DNA of 64,000 bases from Rhizopus sp. PT2906. Taxonomy: Eukaryota > Mucoromycota > Mucoromycetes > Mucorales > Rhizopodaceae. The notes under the pieces were generated by a model. The model had not been told where the DNA came from. It was given only the letters and a program-made list of their open reading frames with translations, and did not search any database. The stretch covers positions 1 through 64,000 of the forward strand of contig JAMYHX010000097.1 of assembly GCA_025529335.1 (NCBI GenBank), written 5' to 3'. Both the position numbers and the translations under genes were made by a program. Each line of letters opens with the position of its first letter. Within the stretch, counting starts at the first letter, position 1. Below, piece after piece: positions 56,102 through 64,000 of this stretch.

Positions 56102-57785
56102 ATGCCCACCTCTCCACTCTTACCCTCTCGATCACCACTTCGTATAAGAGACTCTCAACTCAGTAAAGCCCAACATCGTCCTATAAACAGTAAAGACAAC
56201 GAAATGTTGTATATATAAAATAGTAACTTATTAAATAGTTGTAACTGATGATCAAAGGTGGAGTCTAGCTTTAGAGCTTGACGACATGTGGCACATGAAG
56301 CCTATTGAAGAATTACCTCCACCTACAACACTTGTACAGAATGACATGTTTACGCAATTATTAATATCTCAAGCTATATTAGATTCGAATGACTTTGAAG
56401 TTCTCTCTTTTGAACAAGTTGAACTACTCAAAAAAGAATATCAGGACCTCTGCGACCACATATCGACGATATCCAGAAACATTCAACTTGAAACACGAAT
56501 AAAGAATATATCCAAATCACTAGGCAACATGAACAACAGTAGAGATTCCATGCTGTATTTGCAACGACAAACACAGACGAACGAGCTAAGATTAAACGAA
56601 TTGATCCAAAAGTACGAATATCTTTCCGCAAAGGCGTTTGACATCAAGGAGAGCCTATTAAAACACACAGCAGGTGTTTTAAACAAGGGCATGCAGACAG
56701 CTACAAAAGGAGAAGAAGACGAAGGGGATGGCGAAATAGAAAAACAGGAGATATTGAGTAAGCTACATGAGATTGTATCAAGATATTGCCACTGCTCCAC
56801 CCAAAATAAAGATCCTCTTACTTTACTACGAATTGTTGATCAAAGCTTGTCATCGCTAAACAAAGATCCTGATTTGACACCACTCGAGCTTGACCATGTA
56901 AAACGGCTAAAGAACTTATTGCTAACTAAACTGACAAACATGGATACGATGCTAAGTGCACTATGGATGCAGGCTTCGTTTTATACCCAAAAGAAGAACG
57001 CTTACATATCTGAGCTAAGCCAATACCAAAGCGAACTTGCACAGCTAACAAAATGGAAACAAGAGAAACATAAAACTCAAGCATCATCTACATCATCATC
57101 TTCATCAGATAACCCATATAAACAACAGTTGATGGAATTAGCCAAACGATTTGAATCTAATATAGATCAACAAAGACGACTAGTAGAGCAAAACACAGAA
57201 AAATATAAACAGATTGCACAAGAATGCAAGCAGCTTGAAGAGAAGGTAAAGCAATTGGATCATCTTATTGTTGAAAAGACACGGATGACCGATCAACGAG
57301 ACTGGAAGATAACACGACTAAAAGAAGAGCTCAAGTCACCAAATGATGCGGTACAGAATGTACAAGCTATGTTGGATAAACGAGAAATGATGTGGAGGGC
57401 ACAGAAAGCGACGACAGAAAGAAATTTTGATACTCTACTAAACAATTATGATGAACTTACAATAACCGCCATGGAATTTGATTCAAACAGAATGAAGTAT
57501 GAAAGGACGATTGATCAACTAAGGACAAGCATTCATCAGCTTGAGTCGCAATTGATTGAAGAAAGAATGAAAAAGGTTGGACACGGTGCAGCTGGTAATA
57601 CAACTCAACTACGGAAAGAGTTTAGAATGCTTATATCCGACATAAAATTAACTCATGAACAACGCATGCATAGAGAAGTACAAGAGAAATTAAAGATAAA
57701 GATGCAGCTGGAACAGTTACAAGCTGAGCAAAACAAGCAATTGAATAAGATATCACACTCAATACAAGTGCAAACGGATTCATGA
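56102..57785 (+). CDS. UDS1-family coiled-coil protein (septation-related)
   Basis: Two exons, 56102-56208 and 56258-57785, 544 aa. The join gives LWSLALELDDMWHMKPIEEL. The UDS1 domain is LLISQAILDSNDFEVLSFEQ, VELLKKEYQDLCDHISTISR and QLETRIKNISKSL (about residues 70-130). S. pombe Uds1 is up-regulated during septation. The rest is predicted coiled coil with a Ser-rich break (SSTSSSSSDNPYKQQ) and a charged C-terminus. It is probably cytoskeletal or septum-associated. The stop is 13 bp from the stop of the convergent PRP17 gene. Confidence 0.78.
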
Positions 57786-57798
57786 TAATAAAGCATAT

Positions 57799-59648
57799 TT
57801 AATCCCAATATTTAATTAAACCATCCCAACTACACGTAGCCACTTTGGAGGTCTCGTGTGGGTGCCATTCGGTACACATCACAACTCTATCATGAGCCTT
57901 CATCTTTTTCAAAATCTTGCACGTCTTCCAGTCCCAGAACCAAACATTACCATTTGAGTCACCACTGCTAATGAATCTACCATCAGGTGAAAATCCTGGT
58001 TTACATGCATATCCTGCAATTAAGTGTCCAGCAAATCGCTTTCTTCTATTAATCCTAAATCTGTCTCGCGCTCCATAAATTAGAATTTGATTATCCAAGG
58101 ACTGACAAGCGAGCCATTTTTCTATATTGCTCATGATTAGATGTTTTTTTCAAGCTATTGTGAACTACTTACTGTTGGGAGACACAGTGACTGATGGAAT
58201 AGCATACATGTCTGGTTCAGCAATGTACTTGATAACAACAGGAATATCAAATTCCCATGCACGCATTGTTTTATCATCTGAAGTCGTAATGAATCGACGA
58301 TTATCATCCACAAATGTGATTGTATTGATCGCACCCAGATGTTGATCATATTCTTGAGTGATCTCACCAGTTCTGGTGTCAAATTGAACTACTTTCTTAT
58401 CCGAGAATCCACCTAAGAATATATGCTGCTTGTTGAAATCAGGATTAAATGCAACACAGTAAGGTATCCTGCCAGTAGAAAAGGTACGGATACATTTACC
58501 GGTTTCTGTATCCCATAACTTGATGTTACGGTCATAACTTGCACTCAAAAACTTTGTACCGTCATTATTGAAAGTGATATCTCGAACTGCCTTGGTGTGT
58601 CCGTGATATGAACGTAATAAACTTCTGTCATGGTACACATCCCAAATCTAGGACAGCTATCAGCCAAACCTTTTCTTTGAATTTTAGACAAAACTTTACC
58701 TTGATTTGGTTATCCATACCCGCACTTAATAAGAGATGAGCAGACTTGGGGAAAAACTTGATGCTTGATACGCCCTTTTCGTGTCCTTCCCAGGTGTGAA
58801 TCAACTTTTTTGGGATAAAGCACTCTTGAGTGCCTGGCTCTCCATTCAGATTGACATCTACATCTTGAGGTACTGCCATATAGGTTCGTCCCAGATAATC
58901 ATGCTCTGATGCTCCATGAAAGATGGTTGACTCTGTCTCTGCCTGTTGAGCAATATTTTTGACAGTGATATTCTTTTGTTGCTGTTGATCCTGCTCCTGT
59001 ATTTGTTGTTCTTCGCTTTCTTCGTAATCGCCTCCACCTGGAACACCCACATAATCATCCTCGTATCCAGCCCATGGCCCTTTATAAGCATCAGGTCCCT
59101 CTACTTCTTCTAGTTTTCCTTTGCTTTCACGTTTCTTTCTGGCATCTTTATTATTTCGCAATTGTTTACTGACTCGATCGTGAATACTAGCTCCTCCTAG
59201 CTTGGATGCCTGATTCAAGTTGCCAACATATCCTGTTTCTACTGTACCAGAAAGAAGAGATGGATCACGAGCGTAACCATAGGTCTCAAAAGTACGAAAC
59301 TGTGTTCTAAAGTCCATTTCGGATATTGCTTGTTCTTCCACATGGCCATTAGGTATATTTTGTATAGCCAATTGTTGTTCTCTAAAAGGATTTTGAGGAC
59401 CCAAAATAGGTCGATTGAGATCATCATATGTCACATTGACTGTGAGTTCAGTTGCAGTGGGTGCAGTGTATAATGAGCCTGTTGTATAATCCTAAAGTGA
59501 TGTTAGAAATAATATAAAAAAAGGAAGGAGTAATATTACGTCAAATCCTGTTTCTGGTGCTGCATTAACAACTAATGATGAGCTAGTAGGCTTATCCTTT
59601 ATAGTATCCTCTTCATCGCTAGATCCATAATTATTGACTAAATCCATC
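57799..59648 (-). CDS. PRP17: Pre-mRNA splicing factor Prp17/Cdc40
   Basis: Four exons from ATG 59648 (MDLVNNYGSSDEED). The N-terminal conserved part reads GPQNPFREQQLAIQNIPNGH, FRTFETYGYARDPS, GPWAGYEDDYVG and GASEHDYLGRTYMAVPQDVD, all hallmarks of Cdc40. A seven-blade WD40 propeller follows (IHTWEGHEKGVSSIKFFPKS; RSYHGHTKAVRDITFNNDGT; FSPDGRFISSGDSNGNVWFW) to KYWD at the end. It acts in the second catalytic step of splicing and in cell-cycle progression, as part of the spliceosome. A Gln-rich loop lies at about residue 195. Introns are at about 59492-59541, 58651-58699 and 58135-58170. Confidence 0.95.
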
Positions 59649-59731
59649 TTTATGCTTGCAAGAAAAAAAATAAAATAAAAAAAATTGACGTGAAGTCAAA
59701 TAGAGCGGAATTTCAAGTTTATTCAAAGTGG

Positions 59732-61189
59732 TTATGATTCCCAATAAGGACTAGGGAGCTGTGGAGCACAGTCATGCACTCTCTTGACGTCAAAGACTTG
59801 CTTTAGTTGAGGTAACCAACGCTCAGTCACCTTAATGGTCATATCGCTCGTTTCATGCTCCAGTACAATATGTCCCCTTTTAGTATCTTGTCCGTTCTTT
59901 CGCTTATCTATCCAACCTTGAAAGAAACCGTCTACGGTGCTGTCATTATAGGTACCAGCATAACCATTAGCTGATGAAGGTAACTTCCAATCAAACGAGT
60001 CACTGTCCCATATAATAGTTGATAAGCCCATCTGATGAGCAATAGCACGTACGCGGTCATCTACATCACCAAATGGAGGTCTCCAACAACGGGTTGTCAC
60101 ACCAGTTGCTTCCTTGATGGCTCGTATATTCCAGTAAAGCTCAGCAACGACTACTTCATTTGAGACGGTTGTCATCTGGGGATGAGACCAGGTATGAGCA
60201 CAGATTGTATGGCCAGCTTGAAGCGCGCGCTTGGCTGCTTGAGGAAAAGCAACAACATTGGATCCGACAACTGTCATTTACGAATTAGAGCTATTTACAT
60301 TTCATGAAATTCGTATACGTACAAAATAAAGTGGCCTTTTGGTCTTGCTGTGCAAGAAAGTCATAAAGACGTGGTTCTGCCCAAGGGTCATCTTCAACTG
60401 TTGGGTTCAATGGGCCATCATCGTATGTCTATTTAGATGAGCATTAATCAACCAGTGAAAGGGTTTTCTTCTTGAACATACCAAACCGAAATCGCCTGGA
60501 TTCGTACAGTAAGAAACATCTTTCGGAAGATAAGATACTTTGGGCGTCGTGCATTCTGTTTGTGACCACCAGCAATCTGGATCTTTGTTGTAGTCGTAGT
60601 TATCACCGCCGTCAGGGGATCGAACAGGGATATTGGGCACATAATTCCAATCGATTGAGTCAATGACTGCTTTTATCTCTGGATGAGTGATATCAGCTGT
60701 CGTGTATAGCTTTGGGTATGGCTTTACGTTTAACGCTACTCTAGCAAGAGGGCCTGTCGGTACGGGAACTTGTTCTGCAACACCGCTAAATGGGAAATCG
60801 GGATAGTAGGTTGGAGATGAAGTAGGAAAGATACCGGTCCATGTCTTTGATGGAGGTGTTGTCTTTGCTGTAGAAGCAGTAGTGGTAGTAGTAGTGCTTG
60901 TCAAAGCTCTGGCAGAAGTTTTCGATTCTGTAGTAGTCGTTGATGTTGTTGTTGCTGTCACTTTAACACTTGTTTTCGTTGTAGTATGAGACGTCAATCC
61001 TGTGATTGCCGTGTTTTTTCTTGTTATTGTTGTTGTCGTCGTAGTGGTCGCCTTTCTATGCCTGTGCTGAGACGCTTTACCTTTCTTGAGCGAATACTCT
61101 GGGCCACTGTTTACTGGCAAAGCATTTGATACAGTAAATAACAAGATAATAGTAACAACGCAGCTTTTTAAATAGTCAATCTGCACCAT
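59732..61189 (-). CDS. Secreted chitin deacetylase (CE4 family)
   Basis: Three exons from ATG 61189. A signal peptide (YLKSCVVTIILLFTVSNALP) is followed by a long Thr-rich region (about 45-115), likely O-mannosylated. The NodB homology domain has motif 1 TYDDGP (after the first intron), motif 2 HTWSHPQMT, motif 3 TRCWRPPFGDVDDRVR, motif 4 DSDSFDW and motif 5 HIVLEHETS. Asp/His metal ligands are all present. The enzyme removes acetyl groups from chitin to make chitosan, a main cell-wall polymer of Mucoromycota. It ends PYWES without a GPI-type hydrophobic tail, so it is probably periplasmic or secreted. Confidence 0.93.
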
Positions 61190-62051
61190 AAGTCTAAGTT
61201 AAAAATACAAATTTCTTGAAAGAAAGAAGGAAATAGCATGTTTACTTGGTATCATTTTATATAAAAATGTAATGTTTCAAGTCTCCCTGAGATTTACTTG
61301 CTCCCTTTTTCTTTACTTCCATCTTTGTTCCTCGATCTTGCTTATATAAATCAATATTATATCTCTCTTTTTGTACGATGAGCCTAGAATTTGCTATCTG
61401 TATAAGCAGTACGTTATCTTTTATTAAAGGCCCCAATCATTGTCTCATACTCTCTCTCTCTCTCTCTCTTTGTCTATTTCTTCATTTTCCCTTTGCTCCC
61501 TCCTTATGTTCGACTCCTCCTTATATTCATTTTCATTTCCAACCGCAATTCTGGGAATATATACCTCTGATACTACTTTATACAATTGATAACTTTAATC
61601 TTTTGAGTATTAATGCAGGATACCCCTTATCTGATCATTCAGGAAATACTTTCGCCTTTATCTAAAAAAAAAAAAGAGCCACAACTGATATCTAAAGATG
61701 TATAGGAGTCGGATTGGAAGCTTAATTTGCCATACTTCTCAATCAAAAGATGCAGTTTAGCCTGTACTGTCTTAAAACTGGAAGCTTCTCCTTGTAATAT
61801 GATCGTATATCCCATATATAGTATTCGAGAAAACGTAGCAACCCTTATTTTATATATCAGACCGTATATTCACTTGAAAGACTTCTATTGTAAGCCTGCT
61901 GTCAAGTTAAGCATTATAATCATACAATACTTGTATCTGTTTCAGAAAATGGCGTTTCTTTTGTTTTTACCATCTTGCCATCTTTAATCTTGCTACTAGT
62001 TTTTAATCTAGATTATATCGTGACTCTATCTATCAAGAAAAGAGCATTTCT
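61190..62051. other. Intergenic, no gene seen
   Basis: Promoter of the deacetylase at the left end, then AT-rich DNA with a TC microsatellite at about 61449-61470. Open frames here are low-complexity and not called. Confidence 0.5.
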
Positions 62052-62171
62052 ATGAAACTCTTACCTATTGTCCGCTTCTTAATGGTTTATAAGGATCATG
62101 AATTGCATGAAAAGTAGAGCCTTCATTTTACAGCAAAATAGGAAGGTACATCAAGTAAGTATTTAAAATAG

Positions 62172-62559
62172 CGCTTACGGTAGTCCATACAGCCTGTCAA
62201 GCAAGAGGCCAAGATCCAGAGATAGCTTCGAAATTAAAGGATCTGGTTTTGGAGAATGATAATGTTGAAGTGTTTAGAGTAGTTACCGGAAGCTTTAGCG
62301 GAGGTTTGTACACTAAAAGCATCATTGAATAATTTCTAATCGAATGACAGGCCATGTCAACCAAAGCACGACTGAAAAGATCAAGTATGATTATTTTGAA
62401 CTTGGTAGGAGTATTCTACCTGTAGCCAAATCAATTATGGGACTTGAGACAGCAGAGGAATGTACCCAATACCTGAAAGAACCTGAACAGTGCTTAAAAG
62501 ACGATATAAAATTCTCTGTTTATTCCTGTCGTATTGCTGTGCAAAAACTTGAAAAGTAA
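62172..62559 (+). CDS. Small Cys-containing unknown protein (5' end unresolved)
   Basis: Two exons are clear, 62172-62303 and 62351-62559, ending at TAA. They encode LTVVHTACQARGQDPEIASK, KLKDLVLENDNVEVFRVVTG, GHVNQSTTEKIKYDYFELGR and a helical end with EECTQY, EQCLKD and YSCRIAVQKLEK. Four Cys residues and a helical pattern are seen. ATG 62052 (MKLLPIVRFLM) may be the first exon of a signal peptide that splices to ALTVVHTACQA, but the phase needs an extra small exon I could not fix. If so the protein is secreted. Family not recognised. Confidence 0.5.
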
Positions 62560-62900
62560 TAAACTTGTAGTACTTTATCTTTCTGAAGCTTGTATCACAA
62601 TTTAAATAAAGTGGGCTCTTTTTTGTGGAAATGTCGTACTTGGTGTCATTAGACATGTGTGCCCCCCTGTCAGAATATGTCACCTAGTGATTCTAATATT
62701 AGATTAGATTAACGATGTTACACTGGTTTATAGGTCACGCACCCTTTTAATCCCTTCTTTTTAGTGTGTCAATGTGAAGGTTGGCTATTGATGGAAAAAA
62801 ATATTACAAGATTTATTGCAAAAAGAAAGAAAAAACGGCATCTAAACATTATCGTCTTTATACACACAAACACACACACGCACACACATACATTTATATT

Positions 62901-64000
62901 TTAGTTTCCTGAAGGTTGATCTACTTTATCATTGGCGAGACCCATAGTATGAAGGAAAATAGTAGCCTTTGTGATTTCCTCCTTCTTGCGCTTATCATCC
63001 CACTTTAATTCCTCTGCCATAATGTCAACAACACGGGGAAGAGCTTGTAAGGCAGCTTCAGCGTTTAAGAAGGCAAGACGGGTACGACGTGCCAAGACGT
63101 CAACAGCTGTACAGGCTTGTTCTTGACGAACGGTGTAGCGAACTTCTGCTTCGATGTAAGGGTAGTTGGGTGAAATACGCTTACCGTATTTGGGCCACAT
63201 GGCGTTGGTAGGATCATCAATCTCAGCAACCTTGAAAGATCTGTTACCGTAGCTACGAGCCAAGTGCTGAGCAACTTCGGTATCCATACCAAATTCTTGA
63301 ACAAGACGAATAAACATGATGTTGGTGTATCCTTCAGCGCCGATTAACATGGTATCCTCAGTCTGACATGTCTTTTTGGGCTTCAAGCCATAAACTTGGA
63401 TCGCACGATCGACGGTTTCCTCAGCCATTGCACGATAGGTTGTCCACTTACCACCGGCGATAGTGAGTAATTTGTTTTCACTGACATTAATCATATGGTT
63501 ACGGACAAGAGATTCGGTGTTTTTGGCTCCTGGATCACGGACCAGAGGACGGATACCTGACCAGGCAGCAAGGACATCGCTACGACGCACCTTGACATCT
63601 GTACATCATTGCATTAAGGACCTTGTTCTTTCTCTTTCTCAACTACACACGTACCTGCACTCAAGTAATGAGAGACTTCATCCAAGATCCAATTAATTTC
63701 ATCTTCCTTAGGCATAGGGTTTTGAGTTACTTCAGTAGGAGAGTCTGTTGTACCGGCGATAGTGTTGCCTTGCCAGGGTAAGAAGAAAATGACACGACCG
63801 TCACTTGTAGCAGGATCTAACAAGCCCATGTTTCTTGGACTGTAGTAGTTGGGAAGAATGATGTGTACACCAGCTGAAGGAGCGACAATGTCCATGTCTT
63901 GAGGATTATCCATCTTTCGAAGATTATCAGAAAATGGGCCAGTTGCGTTGATGACACCCTTTGCCTTTACTGTCCACTCATCACCATTCAAGTTATCTCT
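62901..64000 (-). CDS. GUT2: FAD-dependent glycerol-3-phosphate dehydrogenase, mitochondrial (partial)
   Basis: The 5' part lies beyond the right edge. Two exons are seen: 64000 to about 63655 and about 63604 to 62901. They read GVINATGPFSDNLRKMDNPQ, PSAGVHIILPNYYSPRNMGL, GRVIFFLPWQGNTIAGTTDS, then LAAWSGIRPLVRDPGAKNTE, LTIAGGKWTTYRAMAEETVD and a C-terminal cap domain (EVRYTVRQEQACTAVDVLAR; RTRLAFLNAEAALQALPRVV). These are specific to the Gut2/GlpD family, which oxidises glycerol 3-phosphate and feeds electrons to ubiquinone at the inner mitochondrial membrane. The C-terminus has no EF-hand, as in other fungal forms. A CA microsatellite lies just past the stop (62866-62890). Confidence 0.95.

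Noticed and set aside
61378..61665. 95-codon open frame with Leu/Ser-rich start
   Set aside because: It runs through a TC microsatellite, and the composition is low complexity. No domain and no splice context.

Overview
The window is nuclear DNA of a fungus, and the gene content points to Mucoromycota (Mucorales-like). The evidence is AT-rich sequence, genes split by many short GT-AG introns (about 45-70 bp), very compact intergenic spacers, and typical fungal proteins: a Thr-rich secreted chitin deacetylase, a UDS1-family septation protein, a Tma17-like proteasome chaperone, a Wwm1-like WW protein and an eRF3 without a Q/N prion domain. It also holds several transposon classes known to be common in this group. 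No bacterial, plasmid, CRISPR or tRNA feature was seen. Exon structures were worked out by eye from reading frames and splice sites.

The left part (about 1-29 kb) is a transposon-rich compartment. It holds an unbroken Tc1/mariner transposase (2.08-3.43 kb) lying between two halves of same-strand coding sequence, a protein with a serine-recombinase-like C-terminal domain (0.7-1.75 kb), and a 77-bp perfect inverted copy of part of it at the window edge. Further along are a broken Ty3/Gypsy integrase (13.1-13.5 kb), a decayed CACTA/Tnp2-type gene (14.1-16.2 kb), a tyrosine-recombinase relic (25.3-25.6 kb) and a MULE/FAR1-type transposase pseudogene (26.9-29.0 kb). Among these sit four apparently functional genes: a Tma17-like chaperone, a ~1,850-aa ZNFX1/Hrr1-type SF1 helicase with NFX1 and RZ zinc fingers (a family linked to RNA silencing), a Ubp2/USP25-type deubiquitinase and a WW-domain protein.

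The right part (29-64 kb) is a gene-dense housekeeping compartment with little transposon DNA. In order: mitochondrial bL12m, Rab4-like GTPase, amino-acid permease, CCR4-NOT subunit Not3/5, eRF3/Sup35, NADP-isocitrate dehydrogenase, a short gap with a dead Tc1 copy, an Alba-domain protein, a cytochrome b5-acyl-CoA dehydrogenase fusion, a senescence/spartin-domain protein, GATOR2 subunit Mios/Sea4, the ZW10/Dsl1 tether, a Q-rich C2H2 factor, a UDS1 coiled-coil protein, the splicing factor Prp17/Cdc40, a chitin deacetylase, a small Cys-containing unknown protein and the C-terminal part of FAD-dependent glycerol-3-phosphate dehydrogenase, cut by the right edge.

Gene pairs worth noting: NOT3 and SUP35 are divergent over ~210 bp and act in coupled deadenylation and termination. 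MIOS and ZW10 are divergent over only 73 bp. SUP35/IDP and UDS1/PRP17 are convergent with 42 and 13 bp between stop codons.
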